DNA of 64,000 nucleotides. Origin: Bog-756 sp052326605 (GTDB lineage: Bacteria > Actinomycetota > Acidimicrobiia > Acidimicrobiales > RAAP-2). Positions 1 through 7,863 of this stretch are shown here, piece after piece. Where the stretch lies: positions 47,847 to 111,846 of the forward strand of contig JBKQMB010000015.1 in assembly GCA_052326605.1 (NCBI GenBank), given 5' to 3'. The notes beneath the pieces were generated by a model. The model had not been told where the DNA came from, did no database searches, and saw only the letters and a list, made by a program, of their open reading frames with translations. Both the position numbers and the translations under genes were made by a program. Each line of letters starts with the position of its first letter. The stretch's first letter is position 1.

Positions 1-465
1 CTGCTGTACGACCTCCCGGTGCAAGTGGCCGAGCCGGTCGAGCGCCTCGGGACCGTGCACGAGGAGATGTCCAAGCTCAAGGCCTCCCACATCGCGGAGG
101 CGGGCGTCATGGTGACCTCGGTCGGCAACCTCGCCCCGCCGATGCTGGTGGGGACGTTCAGCCGGATGGCGATCAGCGGGATGCACCGGTTCGGGCAGCG
201 CTCGCTCAACACCGTCACGACGAACGTGCCCGGGCCACAGATCCCCCTCTACTGCCTCGGGCACGAGATGCGCGAGTACCGCCCGTTCGTCCCGATCAGC
301 CACGGGATCCGCGTCGGAACCGCGATCCTCTCCTACAACGGGCGCCTCTTCTTCGGGATCACCGGTGACTACGAGTCGATGCCCGACGTCGGAGTGCTGG
401 CCGACGCGGTCACCGCGGACATCGAGTACCTCGTCGGCCGGGCCCGGGGGCGCCTCGCCGGCTGA
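1..465 (+). CDS. Wax ester synthase/diacylglycerol acyltransferase (WS/DGAT), C-terminal fragment
   Basis: The reading frame is open from base 1 and stops at 463-465, so this is the 3' end of a gene that begins outside the window; about 154 residues are present. The sequence matches the C-terminal WSD1 domain of bacterial acyl-CoA:diacylglycerol/wax alcohol acyltransferases, with the typical NTVTTNVPGPQIPLYCLGH stretch and the later SYNGRLFFGITGD strand. The catalytic HHxxxDG motif lies in the missing N-terminal half and cannot be checked. These enzymes make storage triacylglycerol or wax esters and are often multicopy in actinobacteria. The substrate cannot be told from this fragment. Confidence 0.85.
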   Translation: MLYDLPVQVAEPVERLGTVHEEMSKLKASHIAEAGVMVTSVGNLAPPMLVGTFSRMAISGMHRFGQRSLNTVTTNVPGPQIPLYCLGHEMREYRPFVPISHGIRVGTAILSYNGRLFFGITGDYESMPDVGVLADAVTADIEYLVGRARGRLAG

Positions 466-649
466 CCGGACGGGCTCGGGCTCGTGGTGGGGGCATGGGC
501 CGGTACGGCCCGACCGCTCATCGGGCGGGCCCTCCGGCAGGTGCCCCCACCGCCGGGTGAGGAGGTGCCGGCTCCGCTATCGTCAGCCAGGTGCGGGAGA
601 TCCTCGCTCCCATCGTCGGGTGGGGATGCGCCGGAGGCCGGGTGTCGCG

Positions 650-1234
650 ATGAACATCGTGGTCAGCAACGTGAAGGGCGGCGTGGGGAAGACGACCACG
701 TCGGTGTACCTGGCGGCAGCGGCAGTGGACCGCGGCTGGGAGCAGGTGACGCTCATCGATGCCGACCGTCAGGCCTCCTCGGCGGAGTGGTTCGAGGTGC
801 GCCCGCTCGAGGGCGTGGACCTGGTGGAGGCGCCGTCCGAGCGCACCGTGTCGCGGGCCCTGGCCGGCCACGGCGGGCTTGCGGTGGTCGACACGCCCCC
901 GGGCGACGAGCGCATCGTGCGGGCCGCACTGGACCGGGCCGATGCCGTGGTCGTCCCGACCCGGGCCGGCGGCGTCGAGTACACGCGGGTGGTCGCCACG
1001 CTCGAGATGATCGGCCCTAGGACCTCCTACGGGGTGGTCATCTGTGCGGCCCGGCTGGGCACCAACGACCTGGACGAGACCGTCGCCTGGTGGACGGGGT
1101 CCGGGGTCCCGATCTGGGGGATCATCCCCGAGCGGGTCGGTATCGCCTCAGGGCCCGAGTCCAGGCTGTACCGCGAGGGCCTGGACGCCTACGACGGGGT
1201 GTTGAAGAAGGCCCTCCGCAAGCGCGCCGGCTGA
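650..1234 (+). CDS. ParA/MinD-type P-loop ATPase (orphan)
   Basis: A 194-residue protein starting at an ATG. It opens with NIVVSNVKGGVGKTTTSVYLA, a deviant Walker A motif (KGGVGKTT) characteristic of ParA/MinD/Soj ATPases. This is followed by a Walker A' region with LIDADRQ (residues about 36-43) and a Walker B-like VVDTPPGD (about 80). It is short for the family but complete. Family members dimerise on ATP and position plasmids, chromosomes or protein complexes. No ParB, centromere-like repeat or replication protein is visible nearby, so the cargo is unknown. It is followed on the opposite strand by a DUF2237 gene ending only 4 bases away. Confidence 0.85.
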   Translation: MNIVVSNVKGGVGKTTTSVYLAAAAVDRGWEQVTLIDADRQASSAEWFEVRPLEGVDLVEAPSERTVSRALAGHGGLAVVDTPPGDERIVRAALDRADAVVVPTRAGGVEYTRVVATLEMIGPRTSYGVVICAARLGTNDLDETVAWWTGSGVPIWGIIPERVGIASGPESRLYREGLDAYDGVLKKALRKRAG

Positions 1235-1237
1235 CGG

Positions 1238-1663
1238 TCAGACTCCGAGGTCGCCGGGCCCGGAGGGAACGTCGACGGCGTGCTCCTCGAGGGCGGCCAG
1301 TGGCACCACCTCCAGGGCCCGCTCGTGGGTGGAGGCGAGGACGACGTAGGCGCCGGCGCCGTCGAGGTGGGCCCGCAGCCAGTTGGCGGCGGTGACGCAC
1401 CACCGGTCCCCGGGCACCAGCCCGGGGAACCGATACTGGGGCATCGGCGTGGTGAGATCGTTGCCGATACGTCGCTGGTGCTCGAGGAACTCGACGGTGA
1501 CCACCGCGCAGATGGTGTGGCTGCCGAGGTCTTCCGGCCCGGTGCTGCAGCACCCGTCACGGTAGAAGCCGGTCACCGGGTCGGTGCCGCACGGCTCGAG
1601 CTGGCCGCCCAGGACGTTCCGCTCTCCCATCCATGCAGTATCCCCCACGGAGAGCGGGTGCAT
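1238..1663 (-). CDS. DUF2237 family protein
   Basis: A conserved bacterial protein of unknown function, recognised by its signature NVLGGQLEPCGTDPVTGFYR followed by DGCCSTGPEDLGSHTICAV and a later FPGLVPGDRWCVTAA. The family has invariant cysteines (CGTDP, DGCC, RWC), and all are present here. I place the start at the ATG at 1663 (141 residues). A GTG 30 bases upstream (1693) and an ATG at 1630, just before the conserved core, are alternatives. The gene is convergent with the ParA gene. I know of no experimentally proven role for this family. Confidence 0.85.
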   Translation of the reverse strand: MHPLSVGDTAWMGERNVLGGQLEPCGTDPVTGFYRDGCCSTGPEDLGSHTICAVVTVEFLEHQRRIGNDLTTPMPQYRFPGLVPGDRWCVTAANWLRAHLDGAGAYVVLASTHERALEVVPLAALEEHAVDVPSGPGDLGV

Positions 1664-1753
1664 GTGGCCTTCGCCGGTGTCCGGCCGGGCCACCTGCGTG
1701 CCGGGCCAACTGGGCCGAGGGCGGCGCGCTCCCGGGCCCGGCCCCCGGCGGAC

Positions 1754-1998
1754 TCAGTTGTAGCTTTCGAGCTCGGTGCTGTCGCCCTCGCCGGTCCGGG
1801 TGAGCGAGACCTCGAACCCGTCGACCCTGTCGATCCGCTGCAGGGCGTCGACATGGCCGCGACCGCTCCCGCTCCACTTGGCCTTCGCCCTGGTCTTGGC
1901 GTCGCGCAGGTCCCCTGCCGCGACCAGGACTACCTCGTGGCCCTCGCCCATCCTGTCCCCGGCAAGGGGCCCCCGAGGAACGCCACGTACAGGTGCAT
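1754..1998 (-). pseudogene. DUF1543 family protein, split by a single-base frameshift
   Basis: Two frames together encode one small DUF1543-like protein. An ATG at 1998 starts MHLYVAFLGG, which matches the family N terminus. The continuation (PLAGDRMGEGHEVVLVAAGD, then a stretch ending GRGHVDALQRIDRVDGFEVS) lies in another frame and runs to a TGA at 1754-1756. Adding one C to the C5 run at 1970-1974 (one G in the coding strand) joins both parts into an uninterrupted protein of about 82 residues. This is either a recent frameshift mutation or a homopolymer sequencing error. Without correction, the downstream part could only be made from an internal ATG at 1951 as a 65-residue protein. Confidence 0.65.
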
Positions 1999-2198
1999 GC
2001 GGGCAGGCTAGCGGCCCGCGTCACACGGGTTCCCGCGTGGACGCGAGGCAGCCCGGGCCTCCGTGCCTGCCACCGCCCGTGAGAGGATTCCGACATCCGC
2101 GGTGGAATCGTGACGGATGTGTCGATGCGGGGCCGACGGCACCGTCAATTGGAGGACAACGGCGTGACCCGCCATCGACACCGACAGAGGAGAGCACG

Positions 2199-2543
2199 AT
2201 GCGCTACATGTTGATCATCCACAACGACGAGACCCATCCGCTGCCCGGCGGCCCCGGCTGGGACGAGCTGATGACCGACTATGCCGAGTTCAGCAAGCAG
2301 TTGGCCTCCTACGGCCGCCCGTTCACCGGCGACCCGCTCATGGGACCCGACACCGCCACCACGGTGCGTGTACGCAACGGCGAGACCCTCACCGTCGACG
2401 GGCCCTTCGCCGAGACGAAGGAGTGGATGTCGGGGTACTACCTCATCGACTGCGACGACCTCGACCAGGCGCTCCGGGCCGCGGCCATGGTCCCGTCGGC
2501 CAGGTTCGGCTCGGTCGAGGTGCGTCCCGTGGCGGAGATGTAG
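2199..2543 (+). CDS. YCII-related (DGPF) domain protein
   Basis: A 114-residue protein with the YCII/DGPF fold: an N-terminal MRYMLIIHNDE strand, an RNGETLTVDGPFAETKEWMSG core containing the name-giving DGPF motif (about residues 68-71), and a C-terminal FGSVEVRPV strand. A purine-rich AGAGGAGAG sits just ahead of the ATG as ribosome binding site. These ferredoxin-like-fold proteins are typically encoded directly beside ECF42-group sigma factors, exactly as here, and are thought to be targets or partners of the sigma factor. The biochemical activity is not established. Confidence 0.9.
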   Translation: MRYMLIIHNDETHPLPGGPGWDELMTDYAEFSKQLASYGRPFTGDPLMGPDTATTVRVRNGETLTVDGPFAETKEWMSGYYLIDCDDLDQALRAAAMVPSARFGSVEVRPVAEM

Positions 2544-2545
2544 CC

Positions 2546-3814
2546 CTGGATCGCCACCGGACCGACCGCCGCCCCGGCTCTGTCGACGAGGCTCTCGAGT
2601 CCGTCTACAGGGCCGACCGCGGCCGGGTGCTCGCCCGCCTGATCGGGATCCTCGGGGACTTCGATCTGGCCGAGGACGCTCTTCAGGACGCGCTGGTGTC
2701 CGCGGCATCGGCCTGGCCGCTCCGCGGGGTGCCGGACAATCCGGCCGGATGGCTGGTCACCACGGCCCGGCGCAAGGCGATCGACCGATTGCGCAGTGCG
2801 GCCGCCTCCGATCGACGACACCGTGACTGGCGTGAGTTGTCCATCGCCTGGGACACCGGTGACGGGTCGGAGCCGATCGCCGATGACCGGCTTCGGCTCA
2901 TCTTCACCTGCTGCCACCCCGCGCTCACGCTCGAGGCCCAGGTGGCGCTCACGCTGCGCTCGTTGGGGGGCCTCTCCACCGAGGAGGTGGCCAAGGCGTT
3001 CCTCATCTCCGAGACGGCGTTGGCCCAGAGGATCGTCCGGGCCAAGCGCAAGATCCGGCAGGCAGGGATCGCTTACCGGATCCCCCCTCCCGGCGAGCTG
3101 CCCGAACGGTTGGCCGCGGTGCTGGCCGTGCTCTATCTCATCTTCAACGCCGGCTACCTGTCCGCGTCGGGAGCCGAACTGGTGAAGGTGGATCTCTGCG
3201 ATGAGGCACTGCGGCTCGTCGGTGTGGTGGTGGACCTGCTCCCCGGCGAGCCCGAGCCGTTGAGCCTGGCGGCGATGATGTACTTCCAGGACTCGCGCCG
3301 TGAGGCACGGGTGGACGCCGGCGGGATCCCGATCACGCTCGAGGAGCAGGATCGCTCACGGTGGGACGCAGCCAAGGTGGCGACCGGCCTCGCCCTCCTC
3401 GCCCGTGCCCAGGAGACAGGCCGGGTCGGGCCGTACCTGTTGAAGGCATCCATCAGCGCCGTCCATGTCGGGGCACCCCGCTCCGATCTCACCGACTGGG
3501 CGACGATCGTCGACCTCTACGACCGGTTGCTCGAGTGGGAGCCGACTGCGGTGGTCCGGCTCAACCGGGCGGTGGCCGTGGCCATGGCCGACTCGCCTGC
3601 TGCCGGCCTGGAGCTGGTGGACGATCCGGGCCTGGCCGCCGAGCTCGCCGCGTACCACCTCTATCAGGCGACCAGAGCCGACCTCCTGAGGCGTTCGGGG
3701 CGGCTCGACGAGGCCGCCGTCGCCTATCGACTGGCCCGAGGGAAGACCAACAACATCGCAGAGCAGCGCTTCATCGACCGCCGTCTAGAGGCCCTGGCCG
3801 CCGCGGCATCGTGA
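2546..3814 (+). CDS. ECF42-type RNA polymerase sigma factor with C-terminal extension
   Basis: The sigma-70 region 2 (ILGDFDLAEDALQDALVSA, then PAGWLVTTARRKAIDRLR) and region 4 (LSTEEVAKAFLISETALAQR, a helix-turn-helix) are followed by a roughly 230-residue alpha-helical TPR-like extension. That extension includes AVLAVLYLIFNAGYLSASGA, EWEPTAVVRLNRAVAVAMAD and a YRLARGKTNNIAEQRFIDRR C terminus. This is the ECF42 architecture, in which the extension is needed for activity and the partner is a DGPF/YCII protein. No anti-sigma gene is seen. The start is uncertain: the conserved region begins near a CTG at 2546, 2 bases after the YCII stop. The only nearby ATG in frame (2423) would add 41 unconserved residues inside the YCII gene. 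Confidence 0.88.
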   Translation: MDRHRTDRRPGSVDEALESVYRADRGRVLARLIGILGDFDLAEDALQDALVSAASAWPLRGVPDNPAGWLVTTARRKAIDRLRSAAASDRRHRDWRELSIAWDTGDGSEPIADDRLRLIFTCCHPALTLEAQVALTLRSLGGLSTEEVAKAFLISETALAQRIVRAKRKIRQAGIAYRIPPPGELPERLAAVLAVLYLIFNAGYLSASGAELVKVDLCDEALRLVGVVVDLLPGEPEPLSLAAMMYFQDSRREARVDAGGIPITLEEQDRSRWDAAKVATGLALLARAQETGRVGPYLLKASISAVHVGAPRSDLTDWATIVDLYDRLLEWEPTAVVRLNRAVAVAMADSPAAGLELVDDPGLAAELAAYHLYQATRADLLRRSGRLDEAAVAYRLARGKTNNIAEQRFIDRRLEALAAAAS

Positions 3815-3962
3815 CGCTCCGACCCGGTCGGACGACCGCCATCGGCAGCGGGTATCCGTCGAGACTCTCTGAACGGCCCCGGTGCTGCACCTTAGGGGTC
3901 CAACCGGAGCTCCCATCGGCACCCGCGTAAGCGTAGGCGGCCGGCCGTGGCGCCGACCCGGG

Positions 3963-4871
3963 TCAGGAGGTGCGGATGAAGTCGACGACCACCTGGGCCA
4001 GCTCGGGCCCCCGGTCCTCCTGGAGGAAGTGACCGCCGCCGGTGATGGTGACGTGGTGCCGGCCGGCCGCGCCAGGGATCCGAGCCTGCAGGGCGGCGTC
4101 CGAGCCGGCGGTGATGGGATCACCGTCGCTGAACGCGGTGAGGAACGGCTTGTCGAACCCGGTGAGCACCTCCCACGCCGCACGGTTGGCCGCTGCCGCC
4201 GGGTCGTCGGGCGAGATGGGAACCAGCAGGGGGAACTGGCGGGCGCCCTCGCAGTAGGTGTCGTCGGGGAAGGGGGCGTCGTAGGCGGCGATGACCTCGG
4301 GGGCCAGGTCGGTGGTGCACCCGGCGTTGACGATGACGCCGGTGGGGAAGTGCTCCACCTCCTGGGAGAACGTGAGCCAGCCGAAGAACGCCTCACCCGG
4401 GGTGGCATCGCCGGTGGGGAGATAGGTGTTGGCCGCCACGACGCGGGCGAACCGGTCCGGGTGCTCCGCCACCAGTCGCAGCCCGATCAGGCCGCCCCAG
4501 TCCTGGCCGACCACGGTCACCTCGTTCAGCTCGAGATGGTCGAAGAGGAGGCTTCGGATCCACTCCACGTGGCGGGCGAAGGTGTATTCGGTGCGGGGTG
4601 TCGGTTTGTCCGAGCGACCGAAGCCCACGAGGTCGGGCGCGATGACCCGCAGACCGCTTCCGGTCAGCACCGGGATCATGTAGCGGTAGAGGTAGCACCA
4701 CGACGGCTCGCCGTGGAGCAGGAGCACGACCGGGGCGCCGGCCGGCCCCTCGTCGAGGTGGTGGACCCGCAGGGTGCCGCCGTCCTGATCGTCGATGACT
4801 GTGTAGTGCGGCTCGAAGCCGAAGCCGGGCAGCCCCTGGAAGCGGTCATCGGGGGTTCGCAGGACGTCCAT
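3963..4871 (-). CDS. Haloalkane dehalogenase (alpha/beta hydrolase, HLD-I type)
   Basis: A 302-residue alpha/beta hydrolase. The nucleophile elbow is VVGQDWGG with Asp124 (not Ser) followed by Trp125, as in haloalkane dehalogenases that displace halide through a covalent ester. The oxyanion/halide-binding loop reads LLHGEPSWCYLYR, close to the DhmA-like HLD-I subfamily. SDGDPITAGSD offers the acidic residue and GGGHFLQED the catalytic His. The start is the ATG at 4871 preceded by GAGGAAAGGTGG; a TTG at 4898 is less likely. It stands alone and converges on the ECF42 gene. The natural substrate is unknown. Epoxide hydrolases share the fold, but the HGEPSW and QDW motifs favour dehalogenase. Confidence 0.82.
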   Translation of the reverse strand: MDVLRTPDDRFQGLPGFGFEPHYTVIDDQDGGTLRVHHLDEGPAGAPVVLLLHGEPSWCYLYRYMIPVLTGSGLRVIAPDLVGFGRSDKPTPRTEYTFARHVEWIRSLLFDHLELNEVTVVGQDWGGLIGLRLVAEHPDRFARVVAANTYLPTGDATPGEAFFGWLTFSQEVEHFPTGVIVNAGCTTDLAPEVIAAYDAPFPDDTYCEGARQFPLLVPISPDDPAAAANRAAWEVLTGFDKPFLTAFSDGDPITAGSDAALQARIPGAAGRHHVTITGGGHFLQEDRGPELAQVVVDFIRTS

Positions 4872-5202
4872 GGTCGTGACCACCTTTCCTCGAGTCAATG
4901 GTTGGGGGGCTCCTGGCGCTGACGATAACAGCGTGCCGTCCCTCGCACCGCCGGCTCTTGCAGGGTCCGCACCATGGTCAGGTGGATGTCCCCACCGAAT
5001 GGGTGAGCCCCGGATCGATGACCCGGGACCACTGGTAATTTCAGACGCAAGGACGTCCGGATGCCGATCTGTCCACTCGAGTCGAATGGCAGCCCACCCA
5101 GGCGGAGTACTCCTCCGATGACCGACTATTCCTGCACCCTTTCGGCCCTACGACGTCCGCGATACGTGGCTCGAGCGAACGGCGTCGCGCCCGGTTGGGT
5201 CC
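4872..5202 (+). other. Gap without a recognisable gene
   Basis: This stretch of 331 bases lies between the dehalogenase start and the broken minus-strand gene downstream. It should hold the dehalogenase promoter. I see no convincing open frame, terminator hairpin or RNA gene in it. Base composition begins to shift here toward less G+C, which continues to about 7.1 kb. Confidence 0.5.
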
Positions 5203-5823
5203 TCACGGCGACATGGTGACGGTCTTCGCCGCACCCGCTGGGGCTGTCACCTTCACCGAGCTGGTCGTGTCGTTGTTGCCCCAACGGGTGGTGACTGCGA
5301 CCTTGTTCTCGTTGTCGCTCGGTGCGAACCCGGACAACCGTGTGTTTCGAATGGGGATCTTTGGCATCGAGGTCGAAGCGTCGGGCAACAGCTTGACGAC
5401 AAGCGGCGCGGCACAGATCGATCGATCACTTCACACCAATGCTTGCTCAACTGGGGCGTCGTTTGACACCCTCGCCATCAGTGTCCGCTCTGTCAGCCGA
5501 CGTTGGACCTCGACGAGCTGCTCTTCTGCGCCGATCAGAGCCGACTGGTCGATGACCCCCCAAAGGGTTGCGTACCCGCTCAGGTCGAAGAACGCCACCA
5601 CCTCGTCGATCCCATGGCAGGTGAACAGGCCGGGTGCACTGGTGCTCACCTGACGCAGCCAGGGTGGCGTTCGGTCGGGTGGAGGACGCGAAGCAACTGT
5701 AGATCCGTCCCCAGGATCGGAATCTCGGGATGTCGGGATCAAATCAATAGGTCGAGCTCTCGGGGCCGTGTTCTGAGTTGACAAGCCTACGGACGCCACT
5801 TCAACTGATCGGTGCTGTTGCAA
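5203..5823 (-). pseudogene. Unrecognised protein interrupted by an in-frame TGA
   Basis: One minus-strand frame is open from 5823 down to 5203 except for a single TGA at 5431-5433. The upstream part (130 codons) contains DEVVAFFDLSGYATLWGVID and then an amphipathic EEQLVEVQRRLTERTL helix. The downstream part after the TGA reads SDRSICAAPLVVKLLPDAS and ends in a Thr/Val-rich beta-like stretch (KVAVTTRWGNNDTTSSVKV). Neither half matches a family I recognise. Frame continuity across the TGA could mean a nonsense-mutated gene of about 206 residues, two small genes, or chance. G+C is lower than in neighbouring genes, which fits acquired or decaying DNA. Confidence 0.3.
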
Positions 5824-5969
5824 TCGGACATGGCATCACCTAGGTTTCTCAGAGGTTTGACAAGTTGAACGAAGCAAACAGGGGATACTGCGTCAGCCAC
5901 TTGGCATGTCGGAAAGGGAGGGGCGGGCTGAGGGCTCGCACCGCATGAAGATGGAGGAGAGACGCGACT

Positions 5970-7709
5970 ATGAGAGCAAAACGAGCGCTGTGGGTTCGCC
6001 TGGCATCGGGAGGTGGTGCGCTGGCATTGGCCACGGCCGGTCTCGCCGGTTCGATTGGGTTGGCGGCATCCAACAGTGTGGCAGGTGCGGATACCCCTCC
6101 GTTCACGGCCACCTGCTCGCTGATTACCGGGCCGACTCAACTGAGCAATGTCGTGGTCAAGGGATCAATTTCTCCGAGCACGGTCCAGCCGGGGGGCACG
6201 TTCACTCTTGCCGGCCTTCAAATATCGCTGTCCCTGCCTTCGTCACTCGCGACGTTGATCCTTGGGAAGACAATCTCGGGAACCTTCACGACGGATTTGA
6301 CCGCCACCGGGGCCACACCCGTGAGCCAGCTCGCCACGTTTGATATTCCGGTCACCACCATTACCGCTGCGAACCCCCCCCTTGTCTCTCCGGGAACGGT
6401 CGGATCATTCACAGCAGACAGTTCGGGTTCGAATTCGATCACTGTTTCCACGGGCACAACCGGTACGATCACGGCTGTGATAAGTGGGACCGCAGTGGCG
6501 CCAGGTAGTTGCACCGAGCCGTCGGAAGTCATCGCTTCGACATCGGTGGCAACACCGCCCGGAACTGTCACCAGCGTGCGACCGAATGCCGGACCGCCAG
6601 CGGGTGGCACGTTGGTGACCATCGGCGGGAGCTTCCTCGGCAATCCGACCGCGGTCAACTTCGGGAAGACGCCAGCGGTCAGCTTCAGCGGTAAGACGGC
6701 TAACTCCTTGACAGCGGTTGCGCCCCCGGGCATCAGTGGAACCTTGGACGTGCATGTAGTCACTGCAGCGGGGATATCGGCTGCCAACCCGGGAGACCAT
6801 TTCACCTACACCGCTGGACCGATCGTGACGGGAGTGAGTCCGAGCACAAGCACACCGGCTGGAGGCATCTCGGTCACCATCACCGGTCAGCAGCTGGGAG
6901 GCGTATTTGCAGTCAACTTCGGTTCGACACCGGCAGCCAGCTTCACGGTCAATTCGGCCACATCGATCACCGCCGTGGCTCCTGCTGGGAACGGCTTGGT
7001 CAATGTCACGGTGACCGGAGTTTATGGCCCTTCTTTGGCGGGCACTTCGGTGATCAGCGCTCAGGATCTCTTCAACTACCGAACGGGATACTGGCTGACC
7101 GCTAGTGACGGTGGCGTATTCAATTATGGAAGCTCGCCATTCGAGGGCTCCGCCGGCGGCACCCCGCTGAACAAGCCGATCGTGGGCATGGCATCGACGC
7201 CTGACGCTGGCGGTTACTGGCTGGTGGCGAGTGACGGCGGCATCTTCACCTACGGCGATGCCGGCTTCTATGGCTCTGCCGGTGGCACCCCACTGAACAA
7301 GCCGATGGTGGGCATGGCATCGACGCCGGACGGTGCCGGATACTGGCTGGTGGCGAGTGACGGCGGCATCTTCACCTACGGTGACGCCCAGTTCTTTGGC
7401 TCCGCCGGCGGCACCCCGCTGAACAAGCCCATCGTGGGCATGGCATCGACGCCTGACGGTGGCGGCTACTGGCTGGTGGCGAGTGACGGCGGCATCTTCA
7501 CCTACGGTGACGCCGCCTTCCATGGCTCCGCCGGTGCCACCCCGCTGAACAAGCCGATGGTGGGCATGGCATCGACGTCTGACGGCGGCGGCTACTGGCT
7601 GGTGGCGAGTGACGGCGGCATCTTCACCTACGGTGACGCCACCTTCTATGGCTCCGCCGGCGGCACCCCACTGAACAAGCCAATGGTGGGCATGGCTGCT
7701 GTCTCCTGA
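5970..7709 (+). CDS. Secreted IPT/TIG-domain protein with C-terminal GYWLVASDGG repeats
   Basis: A 579-residue exported protein. The N terminus has a basic stretch and a hydrophobic core (residues about 7-33) ending near SVAGADTPP, a classical signal peptide. About residues 35-185 are Ser/Thr-rich beta structure. Two IPT/TIG immunoglobulin-like domains follow (TSVRPNAGPPAGGTLVTIGG and TGVSPSTSTPAGGISVTITG). From residue 373 there are five 42-residue repeats beginning GYWLVASDGGIFTYGDA. A ribosome site (GGAGGAGAGACG) precedes the ATG. A surface or adhesive role is inference; repeats of this type recur in exported proteins of Acidimicrobiia. It is a single gene with a hairpin just downstream. 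Lower G+C in its first half hints at horizontal transfer. Confidence 0.85.
   Translation: MRAKRALWVRLASGGGALALATAGLAGSIGLAASNSVAGADTPPFTATCSLITGPTQLSNVVVKGSISPSTVQPGGTFTLAGLQISLSLPSSLATLILGKTISGTFTTDLTATGATPVSQLATFDIPVTTITAANPPLVSPGTVGSFTADSSGSNSITVSTGTTGTITAVISGTAVAPGSCTEPSEVIASTSVATPPGTVTSVRPNAGPPAGGTLVTIGGSFLGNPTAVNFGKTPAVSFSGKTANSLTAVAPPGISGTLDVHVVTAAGISAANPGDHFTYTAGPIVTGVSPSTSTPAGGISVTITGQQLGGVFAVNFGSTPAASFTVNSATSITAVAPAGNGLVNVTVTGVYGPSLAGTSVISAQDLFNYRTGYWLTASDGGVFNYGSSPFEGSAGGTPLNKPIVGMASTPDAGGYWLVASDGGIFTYGDAGFYGSAGGTPLNKPMVGMASTPDGAGYWLVASDGGIFTYGDAQFFGSAGGTPLNKPIVGMASTPDGGGYWLVASDGGIFTYGDAAFHGSAGATPLNKPMVGMASTSDGGGYWLVASDGGIFTYGDATFYGSAGGTPLNKPMVGMAAVS
7086..7706 (+). repeat. Five in-frame 126-bp repeats encoding GYWLVASDGGIFTYGDA units
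   Basis: Units begin at 7086, 7212, 7338, 7464 and 7590, each exactly 126 bases (42 codons) except the last, which stops after 39 codons. Units 2-5 are nearly identical in DNA as well as protein. Unit 1 is the most diverged (GYWLTASDGGVFNYGSS). Variation concentrates in the residues after YGDA (GFY, QFF, AFH, TFY). The high DNA identity suggests recent duplication or homogenisation by recombination. Confidence 0.95.
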
Positions 7710-7730
7710 GTAGCTCGGCTACAAGTCGTC

Positions 7731-7767
7731 GCAGAGGGCCGGGGGCATTTCGCCCCTGGCCCTCTGC
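7731..7767 (+). terminator. Strong hairpin, probable terminator
   Basis: GCAGAGGGCC (7731-7740) pairs perfectly with GGCCCTCTGC (7758-7767), and an inner GGGGC/GCCCC extends the stem around an ATTTC loop. No T-run follows, as is common in high-GC actinobacteria. It lies 22 bases after the stop of the secreted repeat protein and about 100 bases before ilvD, so it probably separates the two transcripts. Confidence 0.7.
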
Positions 7768-7863
7768 CATTGAGGGGGACACCCACGCGGCTGGTCATGT
7801 GAGTCCGCCGCTGATTCGCGAGCCCTCGCCCGAGCCACAACCGACACGTCGTACCATGCAGAC

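Noticed and set aside
5195..5653. A plus-strand 152-codon frame opposite the broken minus-strand gene
   Set aside because: Composition and residue pattern are less protein-like than the minus-strand frame, and no start signal is present.
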